Origin: Lachnospiraceae bacterium
Lineage (GTDB): Bacteria > Bacillota > Clostridia > Lachnospirales > Lachnospiraceae
Direction: 5' to 3'
DNA length: 64,000 nt
NCBI GenBank assembly: GCA_017399685.1
Contig: JAFQBM010000024.1
Coordinates: 1 to 64,000, forward strand
Below, piece after piece: positions 16,298-24,695 of the stretch (positions within the stretch are counted from its first letter, which is position 1; each line of letters begins with the position of its first letter). The translations under genes and the position numbers were made by a program. The notes under the pieces were generated by a model, which was not told the origin of the DNA, did not search any database, and was given only the letters and a program-made list of their open reading frames with translations.

Positions 16298-16347
16298 AAA
16301 AAGGTGTTGTTACAATTTTGAAAGTGTAAATGTAGTGACACCTTTTT
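16298..16347 (+). terminator. Terminator after cell-wall-repeat gene 1
   Basis: AAAAAGGTGT and ACACCTTTTT arms with further inner pairing TTACA/TGTA, then a T run. Confidence 0.8.
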
Positions 16348-16406
16348 CCTTAAATTTATCACAAATATCATTTATTCATTTTCATGTTGTATGTAAATAA
16401 AAGGTC

Positions 16407-16435
16407 TTGACACATTCACTAAAATGCATTATATT
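16407..16435 (+). promoter_or_regulatory. Consensus promoter of the membrane-gene/PadR unit
   Basis: TTGACA (16407-16412), 17 bases, TATATT (16430-16435). Confidence 0.75.
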
Positions 16436-16443
16436 AAAATTAA

Positions 16444-16464
16444 CTACTGTTTAATAAACAGTAG
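16444..16464. promoter_or_regulatory. Palindromic operator O1
   Basis: Perfect 21-bp palindrome with arms CTACTGTTTA and TAAACAGTAG around one central base, directly after the -10. Candidate PadR site. Confidence 0.65.
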
Positions 16465-16514
16465 AGAGCGTCAGAAACATTTTTCAGTAACATTATTATT
16501 ATTTTTTTATCTAA

Positions 16515-16535
16515 CTACTGTTTGACAAACAGTAG
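16515..16535. promoter_or_regulatory. Palindromic operator O2
   Basis: Second perfect 21-bp palindrome, arms CTACTGTTTG and CAAACAGTAG, 71 bases after O1 and just upstream of the ribosome binding site at 16538-16545. Confidence 0.65.
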
Positions 16536-16552
16536 CGAAAGGGGGATTTCAT

Positions 16553-17362
16553 ATGTCAAAAGTACTATCAAAATAAAGTTTTTTCCATAAGTTAAGGTTT
16601 GGCTTAGCATTTCATTATAATGATGAGGAGGCAGCCGGTATTTTAAGTGATTATGAGGAGTGGTTTGCAAACGAAGCATTACAGGGAAAAAGTGAAGAGG
16701 AAATTTGCCTTGGTTTAGAACCGGTGAACAAAATAATAAAAAATATAATATTGGAAAACAAAAGTCGTTCATCAAAACAATCTATTTTCTTTCATAATAT
16801 TTTGATACGGTTTTTGTTGCTTACCACTATGTGTTTTTTGGCAGAATTGCTGTTACTAAAACTTTCGAATGAAACTTCACTTAATTATTTGTATGTTGCA
16901 TTGTTGTTAAATTTCATGTATTTTATTCTTGGGATGAAAGTAACAGGAAAAGAACCTTCTGCACAAAAGATACATAACAAAGCCATGAATAAAGTCAACG
17001 TATTATTAGCGGGATTTGCGATAGCAGTAATATTATTTCAAATTTTTTTCCTGCCTAATAGTGAAAACATATATGTAGGAAAAATATGTGTGATAGTTTG
17101 TAGTATACTGTCAGTACTTCTGTTTATGGCAGACATATTCTTTGCTTTTAGAAAGTTAGCGAACGTTGGACAGGATAACTTTATTACAATGTTGCATATG
17201 TTTGGCATGATATCATTGTTATTTTTTATGATAAATCAGTTACATTCACTTTATGACGTTTCAGAATACACGAATTTGGTATTAGGCAGTCTAGGAATTT
17301 ATATAGAAACAATTGTTTTCTGTTTTATTTCCTATTTCAAGCAAATTTATGCAAAGGAATGA
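16553..17362 (+). pseudogene. HAAS-like membrane protein gene broken by an early TAA
   Basis: A strong ribosome binding site (GAAAGGGGG) and ATG at 16553 open a frame that hits TAA at 16574 after only MSKVLSK. The same frame then continues without a stop to 17362: a soluble acidic region (LRFGLAFHYNDEEAAGILSD, then WFANEALQGKSEEEICLGLE) resembling HAAS/DUF1700-type N-terminal domains, then about six membrane segments. No in-frame ATG, GTG or TTG occurs between 16577 and the GTG at 16724, which falls after the conserved soluble part. So the gene is probably inactivated by one substitution, unless the TAA is read through. A 212-residue product from 16724 is possible but would have no ribosome binding site. 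PadR follows eight bases on. Confidence 0.7.
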
Positions 17363-17369
17363 GAGGGTT

Positions 17370-17684
17370 ATGGATTCACAATTAAAGCGTGGAATATTAA
17401 ATATTTGCATTTTACAACTTTTAAAAAAAGAAGACCAATATGGTTACGACATTATCAAAAAACTTCAAGAGTTTTTTCCGGATACAGAAGAAAGCACGTT
17501 GTATGCGATATTAAGACGCCTGAACAAGGAAGAATTAACGGATATGTATTATAGCGAGGTTTCCAATGGACCTCAAAGGAAGTATTACCAAATTACAGAG
17601 AAAGGGAAAGAATGCTTAGAAGAATATATTGAGTCGTGGCACCAGATCGAAAATATATTTTCAGCAATAGGCATTACAACATAG
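17370..17684 (+). CDS. PadR family transcriptional regulator
   Basis: A 104-residue winged-helix protein, MDSQLKRGILNICILQLLKK, with the classic PadR features YGYDIIKKLQEFF, ESTLYAILRRLNKEEL and GPQRKYYQITEKG. GAGAGGG overlaps the preceding stop and sets the start at 17370. It is normally paired with the HAAS-type membrane gene it regulates; here the partner lies upstream and is broken. The likely operators are the two CTACTGTTT palindromes at 16444 and 16515, giving autoregulation. That link is inference. Confidence 0.88.
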   Translation: MDSQLKRGILNICILQLLKKEDQYGYDIIKKLQEFFPDTEESTLYAILRRLNKEELTDMYYSEVSNGPQRKYYQITEKGKECLEEYIESWHQIENIFSAIGITT

Positions 17685-17788
17685 CAATTTGGAGCATTAG
17701 GAAGAAAGATAAATGCTTTTGTCATCCATGTATTAAGAATAAAGAACAAAAAATAAAGAAACATAATAGGTAATCTAAGAGAGATAGG

Positions 17789-17846
17789 ATTCCTCTAAAG
17801 CAGAAAGACGAAACATAAAAAACGAATGCTTTAGAGGAATTTTTTT
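17789..17846 (+). terminator. Terminator after PadR
   Basis: Perfect 14-bp arms ATTCCTCTAAAGCA and TGCTTTAGAGGAAT, then TTTTTTT. Confidence 0.9.
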
Positions 17847-17973
17847 ATGGAAATTTAATCTGCATCTGATGATTCTTTTTGGCATTTCATGCTGTCAATA
17901 TGGCAACATAGGTTCAGATGCCTTGTTTCTTAAAATTGAAAATGTTATGTTTAACAGGAAGGGAGGGAATACC

Positions 17974-18414
17974 TTGAAAATATCAATTAACATAAATGAG
18001 AATGTAACAGACACAGAGATAACTGTTTCCTGTGCCAGGCTGACACCGGAAATAGAAAAAATACTTGCAACCTTGCGAATTTTAGAACGCAAATTAATGG
18101 TGGCAAAAAAGGATGAATCTTATATGCTGGACGTTTCCGAGATTGTTTATATGGAGTCCATAGACAGGAAAACCTTTGTATATACCAAGGATGATTATTT
18201 TGAATCAAAATTAAAGTTGTATGAATTAGAAGAACAACTTTGTGAATGTGGATTTTTTAGGGCAAGTAAATCTTGCATTGTACAATTAAAATACATTAAG
18301 TCCCTAAAGTCGGATATTAACCGAAGAATTCGTCTTACCTTGGAAAATGGAGAACAAATCATTGTTTCCAGACAATATGCAGAAGAGTTAAAAAGAAAGT
18401 TAGGGGTGGTATAA
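17974..18414 (+). CDS. LytTR-family DNA-binding regulator
   Basis: A 146-residue regulator with a short N-terminus and a LytTR domain (about residues 45-146): VSEIVYMESIDRKTFVYTKD, FFRASKSCIVQLKYIKSL and the C-terminal LENGEQIIVSRQYAEELK. There is no receiver domain. TTG at 17974 is preferred because GGAAGGGAGGG lies directly upstream; longer frames lack a site. It is followed without a gap by a DUF3021 protein, a standard pairing in which the membrane protein may control the LytTR factor. It probably regulates the ABC genes behind it. Confidence 0.9.
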   Translation: MKISININENVTDTEITVSCARLTPEIEKILATLRILERKLMVAKKDESYMLDVSEIVYMESIDRKTFVYTKDDYFESKLKLYELEEQLCECGFFRASKSCIVQLKYIKSLKSDINRRIRLTLENGEQIIVSRQYAEELKRKLGVV

Positions 18415-18891
18415 ATGGAAGAAAGAAAAACGATATTTGACTATTTGGGTCAGATTTTTATGATTTTTGGAATTACCATAGCCGTATTAAATGTGTTATG
18501 TGTGTTATTTGGAGAAGATGCAAAAAGCGTTTCAGCCATGTTTTCATTGGGAAATCAGGGACTTAGCGTACCTATCGTGTTCCAGTTCCTGGGAGTAAGC
18601 GTGGTCATTGTTACCTTACGTTTTTTATTTTTTACAGATGTTATTATAAAAAATATGTCGGTGACAGCAAGGATGATATGGATGATAGTGCTGGTATTAC
18701 TTACGATAAGTGCATTTATTATTATTTTTAAATGGTTTCCGGCAGATATGTGGCAGCCATGGGCGATGTTTTTTCTTTGTTTTGGAGTAAGTTTTGGAAT
18801 AAGTATGGTACTTACGATAGTAAAGGAAAAAGCAGAAACAAGGAAAATGGAAGAAGCATTGGAACGATTAAAGCACGAGAATGAAAGATAA
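18415..18891 (+). CDS. DUF3021 membrane protein
   Basis: A 158-residue protein with four membrane segments (about residues 13-36, 49-68, 81-103, 112-135) and a charged C-terminal helix (KEKAETRKMEEALERLKHEN). Size and topology fit DUF3021, which is almost always coded next to a LytTR regulator, as here. ATG follows the LytTR stop immediately. Function is unknown; the family is thought to modulate its LytTR partner at the membrane. Confidence 0.85.
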   Translation: MEERKTIFDYLGQIFMIFGITIAVLNVLCVLFGEDAKSVSAMFSLGNQGLSVPIVFQFLGVSVVIVTLRFLFFTDVIIKNMSVTARMIWMIVLVLLTISAFIIIFKWFPADMWQPWAMFFLCFGVSFGISMVLTIVKEKAETRKMEEALERLKHENER

Positions 18892-18916
18892 AAGAGAAAA
18901 TATTGGGAGGAAAGCG

Positions 18917-19768
18917 ATGAAGAATGGAATTGAAATAATGAATGTAGAGCAGACATTTAATGGGAAAAAGGTATTGAATGGAATCAATGTAAAGATAGAA
19001 AAAGGAGAAATTTTCGGACTTTTAGGGCCGTCCGGGGCAGGAAAAACTACCTTGATAAAAATTCTGACAGGACAGTTAAAACAGACAGAAGGGAAAGCGG
19101 AAATACTAGGGAAAGATGCAAGGAAATTAACGGGAGAAGATTATAAAAAGATAGGAATTATGATGGATAACTTTGGTCTTTATGAAAGGCTAAGTTGTTT
19201 CGATAATTTAAAGTTGTTTGCCAAGATATATGAAATTACAGATGATGAAATAAGTGGGATTTTAAAAGAGGTAGGACTTTTAGAGGCAAAGAAGGCTCTT
19301 GCCATGAATCTTTCTAAGGGAATGCGAAACCGCCTGCAGCTTGCAAGAGTACTGATGTTAAAGCCCAATATTTTGTTTTTGGATGAACCTACCAGTGGAC
19401 TAGACCCTGCTACTGTGGATGCGATTCATGGATTGATTGAAAATGAAAGGCAGAAAGGAACTACTATATTTTTAACCACACACAATATGGCAGAAGCTGA
19501 GAAACTATGTGACAATGTGGCATTGCTCAATGAAGGCAAGATAGTGGAATATGGAAACCCAAAGGAACTATGCAGAAAATATAATCATCAAAAGAAAATT
19601 AAACTACATTTGTATGATGGGCAGAACATAGAATTGGAGCATGATAAATCTGTAGCAAAAATCCTTAACCGGTATTTTGAACAGGGTTTGGTTGAAACCA
19701 TTCATTCTACAGAACCTGATTTGGAACTGGTATTTATGGAATTAACAGGAAGGAAGTTGGATAAATGA
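18917..19768 (+). CDS. ABC transporter ATP-binding protein (LytTR/DUF3021 module)
   Basis: A 283-residue ATPase: Walker A GPSGAGKTT (about residue 37), signature LSKGMRNRLQLAR (about 131; K replaces the second position of LSGGQ), Walker B ILFLDEPTSGLDP (about 150), H-loop TTHNMAEAE (about 188). A C-terminal ~70-residue extension is typical of drug/bacteriocin exporter ATPases. ATG 18917 follows GGGAGG. It overlaps the permease start by four bases, so the two form an ABC-2-type exporter. It is probably controlled by the LytTR regulator upstream. Confidence 0.9.
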   Translation: MKNGIEIMNVEQTFNGKKVLNGINVKIEKGEIFGLLGPSGAGKTTLIKILTGQLKQTEGKAEILGKDARKLTGEDYKKIGIMMDNFGLYERLSCFDNLKLFAKIYEITDDEISGILKEVGLLEAKKALAMNLSKGMRNRLQLARVLMLKPNILFLDEPTSGLDPATVDAIHGLIENERQKGTTIFLTTHNMAEAEKLCDNVALLNEGKIVEYGNPKELCRKYNHQKKIKLHLYDGQNIELEHDKSVAKILNRYFEQGLVETIHSTEPDLELVFMELTGRKLDK

Positions 19769-20460
19769 TAAGAAATATAAAAGCAATACTGTGGAAGCAG
19801 ATAAAAGATACCTTTAAGAATAAGACAATCTTAATTCAGTTTATTATGTTTCCTGTCTTAACATTGCTTATGGAAAATGCCGTAAACATAGAAGAATTAC
19901 CGGAGCATTTTTTTGTAAAACTCTTTGCAGTCATGTATGTGGGAATGGCACCTCTTACTGCCATGTCGGCTGTTATTTCAGAAGAAAAAGAAAAGAATAC
20001 ATTAAGAGTATTGTTAATGTCGAATGTGAAGTCGATGGAATACCTGTTGGGGGTAGGAATTTATATCTGGGCAGTTTGTATGATTGGGGCAGGAGTATTT
20101 AGTATTTGTGGGAAATATAAGGGAAGTACCTTGTGTGCATTTATGCTTATTATGGCAGTAGGAATTCTGGTTTCCATTTTAATAGGAGCAGCCATTGGTA
20201 CATGGAGTAAAAATCAGATGATGGCAACCTCTGTGACAGTGCCGGTAATGATGGTTGTTTCTTTTCTTCCGATGCTTTCCATGTTTAATACAAGCATTGA
20301 GAAGCTAGAGAAACTCACCTATTCCGGACAGATACATACTTTGATTGGCAATGTTGAAAATCTGGAAATTAGTGTGGAAAATGTACTTGTTATTTGTATT
20401 AATATGGCGATTGCGGTTTTGGGATTTTGGTTTTCCTATCGAAGGAGTGGGTTGGAATAA
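19765..20460 (+). CDS. ABC-2-type permease
   Basis: A 231-residue membrane protein with six hydrophobic segments and the ABC-2 signature VISEEKEKNTLRVLLMSNV after the second segment. The ATGA overlap with the ATPase gene indicates coupling. It would form the pore of a small exporter; the substrate is not evident. No terminator is obvious before the next gene. Confidence 0.88.
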   Translation: MIRNIKAILWKQIKDTFKNKTILIQFIMFPVLTLLMENAVNIEELPEHFFVKLFAVMYVGMAPLTAMSAVISEEKEKNTLRVLLMSNVKSMEYLLGVGIYIWAVCMIGAGVFSICGKYKGSTLCAFMLIMAVGILVSILIGAAIGTWSKNQMMATSVTVPVMMVVSFLPMLSMFNTSIEKLEKLTYSGQIHTLIGNVENLEISVENVLVICINMAIAVLGFWFSYRRSGLE

Positions 20461-20546
20461 AATTCTAAAGCAAATCAAACATCCGACACTTTTAAATTGT
20501 AATCGATTAGCAAATCTGCTATAGTAAAAGAAACAAACCACCCAGC

Positions 20547-20631
20547 GGTTATTATGGCAAGAAACATTGCGAAGGGAATATGATGAGGAAGTGAGGAGGT
20601 TATTATGGCAAGAAACGTTGCGATTGGAATA
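20547..20631 (+). repeat. Duplicated gene start: 34-bp direct repeat at 51-bp spacing
   Basis: Two copies of a 34-base segment, 20547-20580 and 20598-20631, share GGTTATTATGGCAAGAAAC and differ at a few positions. The first copy reads MARNIAKGI then TGA; the second is the real gene start (MARNVAIGI). Confidence 0.8.
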
Positions 20632-22299
20632 CAGGATTTTGGGGATTTGATTCGAAAAGGATATTTTTATATTGATAAGACTTCTTTTATTAAGGAATGG
20701 TGGGAAGCGGGGGACAGTGTTACACTGATTACCCGCCCACGTCGCTTTGGAAAAACTTTAAATATGAGTATGTTGGAACAGTTTTTTTCGATAAATTACG
20801 CAGAAAGTAAAGAGGTGTTTGAGGGACTGGCCATCTGGGAGGATGAGGAGTATCGGAACCTTCAAGGAACGTATCCGGTGATTAGTCTGTCTTTTGCTAA
20901 TATAAAAGAGAATGATTATCAGACTACCAGAATAAAAATTTGCCAGATATTATCTAATTTGTATGTGAAGTATGAATTTCTTAAGGATAGCGAGGTATTA
21001 ACCAAAAAGGACAGAGAGTATTTTGAACGGATATCGAAAGACATGGATGACAGCGATGCCACATTGGCACTTTACCAGCTTTCGGATTTTTTACATCGTT
21101 ATTACGGTAAAAAAGTGATTATCTTATTGGATGAATATGATACTCCGATGCAGGAGGCGTATGTGAATGGATACTGGAAAGAACTGGTGGCGTTCACCAG
21201 AAGTCTGTTTAATTCCACTTTTAAGACCAATCCCAGCTTAGAAAGAGGAATTATGACAGGAATCACCAGAGTCAGTAAGGAGTCTATTTTTTCGGATTTA
21301 AATAATCTTGAGGTGGTTACTACCACTTCTGATAAGTATGCCACTGCTTTTGGATTTACAGAGGAAGAGGTATTTATAGGACTTACAGAGTGTGGAAAAG
21401 AAAAGGAAAAAGAAAAAGTAAAATGGTGGTATGATGGATTTACCTTTGGAAGTCATACCGATATTTATAATCCATGGTCTGTATTAAACTTTTTTGATAA
21501 AGGAATTTATAGTACCTATTGGGCGAATACCAGTGGAAATAGTCTGGCCGGGAATTTAATCCGTCAGGGGGAAAGACGGGTAAAAGAGATTTTTGAACAG
21601 CTGTTAAAAGGAGAAAGCATTCGGTGTCCTATTGATGAGCAGATTGTGTACAATCAACTGGATGACAATGAGGCTGCGATATGGAGTTTACTGCTTGCCA
21701 GTGGGTATCTTAAAGTGCTTTCTTATGACCGTCTGGATTTATTAGAGGCAAACGAAGACCAGATGTATGAACTTACCCTGACGAATTATGAGGTGAAACG
21801 AATGTTTCATAGCATGGTTAAGGGCTGGTTTACGAACGCAGGTTCTGCGTATAATGATTTTGTAAAGGCATTATTAAGTGGGAATTTAAAAGAGATGAAT
21901 GTCTATATGAACCGTGTGGCGTTAAGAACCTTTAGTTATTTTGATACAGGCAAGAGACCATCAGAGGAAGAACCGGAGCGTTTTTACCATGGCTTTGTAC
22001 TGGGATTATTGGTAGAACTTGCGAATCGGTATATTGTAACATCAAACAAGGAAAGTGGTTTCGGAAGATATGACGTGGTATTAGAACCAAGGAATCCAAA
22101 GGAAGACGGTGCCATGATATTGGAGTTTAAAGTATTTGATTCCACGGAAGAGAATTCTTTGGAAGATACGGTAAAGAAGGCTTTGGAGCAGATAGAAGAA
22201 AAGAAATATGAAGTTTCTTTATTGGAAAAAGGAATTCCAAAGGAACAGATTCGTAAATATGGATTTGCCTTTGAAGGCAAGAAGGTGTTGATTGGTTGA
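20605..22299 (+). CDS. AAA-ATPase-like protein with PD-(D/E)XK nuclease domain
   Basis: A 564-residue protein of the type often found in many copies in gut anaerobes. The N-terminal AAA-ATPase-like domain begins MARNVAIGIQDFGDLIRKG, with P-loop RPRRFGKT (about residue 46) and a Walker B-like LLDEYDTPM (about 173). The C-terminal PD-(D/E)XK-like domain has GRYDVVLEP (about 488) and MILEFKV (about 504), supplying the D and ExK residues. Role unknown; a link to mobile elements or defence has been suggested for such proteins but is not shown here. GAGGAGG precedes the start. The duplicated start just upstream hints that a neighbouring copy was lost. Confidence 0.85.
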   Translation: MARNVAIGIQDFGDLIRKGYFYIDKTSFIKEWWEAGDSVTLITRPRRFGKTLNMSMLEQFFSINYAESKEVFEGLAIWEDEEYRNLQGTYPVISLSFANIKENDYQTTRIKICQILSNLYVKYEFLKDSEVLTKKDREYFERISKDMDDSDATLALYQLSDFLHRYYGKKVIILLDEYDTPMQEAYVNGYWKELVAFTRSLFNSTFKTNPSLERGIMTGITRVSKESIFSDLNNLEVVTTTSDKYATAFGFTEEEVFIGLTECGKEKEKEKVKWWYDGFTFGSHTDIYNPWSVLNFFDKGIYSTYWANTSGNSLAGNLIRQGERRVKEIFEQLLKGESIRCPIDEQIVYNQLDDNEAAIWSLLLASGYLKVLSYDRLDLLEANEDQMYELTLTNYEVKRMFHSMVKGWFTNAGSAYNDFVKALLSGNLKEMNVYMNRVALRTFSYFDTGKRPSEEEPERFYHGFVLGLLVELANRYIVTSNKESGFGRYDVVLEPRNPKEDGAMILEFKVFDSTEENSLEDTVKKALEQIEEKKYEVSLLEKGIPKEQIRKYGFAFEGKKVLIG

Positions 22300-22427
22300 G
22301 ATTATTTATAGTAAAAATGCATAAAAATTCCGAAGCAAGATGAAAATAAATGTTTCTTTTGTTTCAAAAATTTGGTATACTTTATTCTGAAGGTAGTGAT
22401 AAATTTGTTACTGAATTTGAAATAGTG

Positions 22428-22437
22428 TGACTATAAT
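22428..22437 (+). promoter_or_regulatory. -10 element with TGACTATA half-site before cell-wall-repeat gene 2
   Basis: TGACTATAAT (TATAAT at 22432-22437) is identical to the -10 region of the paralogous gene at 15186-15195. The -35 is poor. Shared control of both paralogues is possible. Confidence 0.45.
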
Positions 22438-22521
22438 TTCATAAGTTTTAGACAATGGGGAAATTCAACAGTAACAAGTTTCGAACAATGAGAATGTATG
22501 AAGTAATGGGAGGTACATGAA

Positions 22522-23529
22522 ATGGTGAAAATGTTAAGAAAAACAAAAAAAGTAATTGCAGCAGTTTTGACAGCAGGGATGCTTATGGGTGCGATGTCTA
22601 CTCCGGTAGCGGCAGCTACAGAAGGATGGAAGAAAGATGCTACAGGCTGGTGGTATCAGAATGCAAATGGTTCTTATCCTAAGAATAAGTGGGAAAAGAT
22701 TAATGGAGCCTGGTATTATTTTGATGCCAGAGGATATATGTTATCAAATTCCTGGGTACCGGATAAATCAGGAAAATGGTACTATGTAGGTTCTACCGGA
22801 GCCATGAAAGCAAATGACTGGGTGAAGGGAAAAGCAGGAGAATGGTACTATATGGGTGCGGATGGAGCCATGAAGGTAAATGACTGGGCACAGGATAAGG
22901 ATGAGAGTTGGTATTATTTTGGAAACGATGGGGTTATGAAGACAGACTCTTTCATAAAGGATAAGTCCGGAAAGCAGTATTATCTGGATTCTGAAGGAGT
23001 TATGGAAACCGATTCCTGGGTACAGGATAAGTTTGGAAAGAAGTATTATATGGGAAACGATGGAAGCATGATTATCGATTCTGACGGAAATACGATAATT
23101 GGTAGTATTACCTGCGATATTGATGATTCATGGACAATATTAAGTGGAGCCAGCGATGGTGCGATGTATTTGATTCCTTCTGCAAATGAAGGTGCGTTAT
23201 TTTTAGCTCTGGTTTCTGAGACCAAAGCAGAAGTTTCAGAAGATGATTTAGTAGCTGCGAAAGACGCGTTGCTTCAACAGTATAAAGAATATGATTTGAA
23301 AGTGGTGGAAGATACTACGGTTAATACACCTTGCGGAACCGGGTTATCCTTTACATTGGATGTGTCAGATTACATGAATGATAAAATGGAAGGACATGCC
23401 GCTTATATTAAGCAGGTACTGTTCATGGACGGAAATGAACTATATTTGTTCCAGATTATCTGCGTTGATGATGATTTTGCTACGTTGGAGCCACAATTTG
23501 ATGCAATTATTTCAAATATTTCAAAATAA
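22522..23529 (+). CDS. Secreted cell-wall-binding repeat protein with C-terminal PsbP-like domain (copy 2)
   Basis: A 335-residue paralogue of the 15225 product. The signal peptide (MLRKTKKVIAAVLTAGML, cleavage near VAAATEG) and the first repeat are nearly the same. Six to seven choline-binding-type repeats cover about residues 35-190 but are more diverged than in copy 1. The C-terminal domain begins GSITCDIDDSWTILSG and ends FDAIISNISK, aligned end to end with copy 1. Like copy 1 it should be exported and attach to the wall. GGGAGG lies upstream. It is monocistronic; no strong terminator follows. Confidence 0.88.
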   Translation: MVKMLRKTKKVIAAVLTAGMLMGAMSTPVAAATEGWKKDATGWWYQNANGSYPKNKWEKINGAWYYFDARGYMLSNSWVPDKSGKWYYVGSTGAMKANDWVKGKAGEWYYMGADGAMKVNDWAQDKDESWYYFGNDGVMKTDSFIKDKSGKQYYLDSEGVMETDSWVQDKFGKKYYMGNDGSMIIDSDGNTIIGSITCDIDDSWTILSGASDGAMYLIPSANEGALFLALVSETKAEVSEDDLVAAKDALLQQYKEYDLKVVEDTTVNTPCGTGLSFTLDVSDYMNDKMEGHAAYIKQVLFMDGNELYLFQIICVDDDFATLEPQFDAIISNISK

Positions 23530-23608
23530 TTGAGTAATATTTACAAAAAGTAAGTTGTTTAAAAATTTCCATAAATGAAAGAAAATTAATCAAAGGGAGG
23601 TAATTAAT

Positions 23609-24352
23609 ATGTTAAAGAACAAGGTAGCTGTAGTTACTGGCGGTACCAGAGGAATTGGATATGCAGTAGTGAAGAAGTTTTTAGAAAATGGTGCTAAGGT
23701 GGCAGTGTTAGGTTCCAGACAGGAAACTGTAGATAAAGCCATTGCACAGTTAAAAGAAGAAGGAGTAAAGGGTGAAGTTCTTGGCTTCTGTCCGGATTTA
23801 ACTTCACCGGATGAAATTGCCAAAGTATTTGCTGAAGTAAAAGATACCTTTGGCAGTCTTGATATTTTGGTAAATAATGCAGGAGTTTCTGCAAGAGAAA
23901 GTATTTATACTTATAATCCGGATGATTTTGGAAAAACCATTGATTTAAATGTAAAGGCAGTATTTGTCTGCGCTCAGGCGGCTGCTAAGATTATGAAGGA
24001 ACAGGGTGGCGGTGTTATTTTAAATACCAGCTCTATGGTAAGTCTTTACGGACAACCATCCGGAAGTGGTTATCCTGCATCGAAATTTGCAGTAAATGGG
24101 CTTACGAAATCTCTTGCCAGAGAACTTGGAAGAGATCATATCCGTGTAAATGCAGTTGCACCAGGTATTACCAAAACTGATATGGTGGCAGCGTTACCGG
24201 AAGCAATGATTCAGCCATTAATCGCAACCATTCCATTAGGAAGAATTGGAGAACCGGAAGATGTTGCGAATGCATTTTTATTCTTGGCAAGTGATATGGC
24301 ATCCTATGTAACAGGAGAAATTCTTTCTGTCGATGGAGCTGCCATGACCTAA
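23609..24352 (+). CDS. SDR-family NAD(P)-dependent oxidoreductase (FabG/BaiA-like)
   Basis: A 247-residue classical short-chain dehydrogenase. Cofactor motif TGGTRGIG (about residues 10-17), NNAG (about 90), catalytic Ser in NTSSMVSLYG (about 140) and YPASK (about 154-158), then APGITKTDM. The segment AQLKEEG followed by EVLGFCPDLTS resembles the bile-acid 3-alpha-hydroxysteroid dehydrogenase BaiA, but FabG-like or other alcohol dehydrogenases fit equally. AGGGAGG sits before the start. It ends with tandem TAATAA and a short remnant frame. Substrate cannot be fixed from sequence; no other bai genes are in view. Confidence 0.88.
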   Translation: MLKNKVAVVTGGTRGIGYAVVKKFLENGAKVAVLGSRQETVDKAIAQLKEEGVKGEVLGFCPDLTSPDEIAKVFAEVKDTFGSLDILVNNAGVSARESIYTYNPDDFGKTIDLNVKAVFVCAQAAAKIMKEQGGGVILNTSSMVSLYGQPSGSGYPASKFAVNGLTKSLARELGRDHIRVNAVAPGITKTDMVAALPEAMIQPLIATIPLGRIGEPEDVANAFLFLASDMASYVTGEILSVDGAAMT

Positions 24353-24469
24353 TAAAAAGGCAAGGATGAACCCGATTATCATCCCGTCTGGAGTCAAAGT
24401 GAACGAACTGTAATGGCAAGAATTATAAAAGACGGTATGAAGATTTTACGAGAACAATTAAAGAATTAG
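24353..24469 (+). pseudogene. In-frame 38-codon remnant after the SDR stop codons
   Basis: After TAATAA the SDR frame stays open until TAG near 24469. It encodes a hydrophilic peptide including DEPDYHPVWSQSERTVMARI and ending REQLKN, which looks like the tail of a real protein and not random sequence. No start or ribosome binding site precedes it. It could be the 3' remnant of a deleted gene. I do not recognise the family. Confidence 0.35.
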
Positions 24470-24475
24470 AAGCCA

Positions 24476-24557
24476 AAAAGGAATGTGACTTAATTATTTA
24501 TAGTATGATTCAGTAAATAATTAAGAGGTAATTATCACATTCCTTTTCTTTTTTTTA
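24476..24557 (+). terminator. Long terminator after the SDR region
   Basis: AAAAGGAATGTGA pairs with TCACATTCCTTTT, with an inner stem CTTAATTATTTA/TAAATAATTAAG; TTCTTTTTTTT follows. Confidence 0.88.
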
Positions 24558-24565
24558 TTTTTTTC

Positions 24566-24594
24566 TTGACATACGCGTGCATATACTGTATATA
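24566..24594 (+). promoter_or_regulatory. Promoter of the Ytr-like ABC operon
   Basis: TTGACA (24566-24571), 17 bases, TATATA (24589-24594). The whole spacer and -10 lie in a 44-bp palindrome. Confidence 0.75.
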
Positions 24595-24618
24595 TATTTA
24601 TATACAGTATATGCACGC
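24575..24618. promoter_or_regulatory. 44-bp palindromic operator over the Ytr-like promoter
   Basis: Perfect 18-bp arms GCGTGCATATACTGTATA (24575-24592) and its complement (24601-24618). Position over the -10 suggests repression, most simply by the GntR regulator coded in the operon. Confidence 0.7.
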
Positions 24619-24695
24619 ATATAAATTTTTAGAGATGGAAGTTATGTCATGAAGTAAAAGAAATACAAGGTATGAGGAAATTTGTGTTAGAAATC

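Noticed and set aside
23609-24352. Calling the SDR gene baiA (bile acid dehydrogenase)
   Set aside because: Similarity to BaiA is limited to common SDR motifs and one segment; no other bai genes occur in the window.
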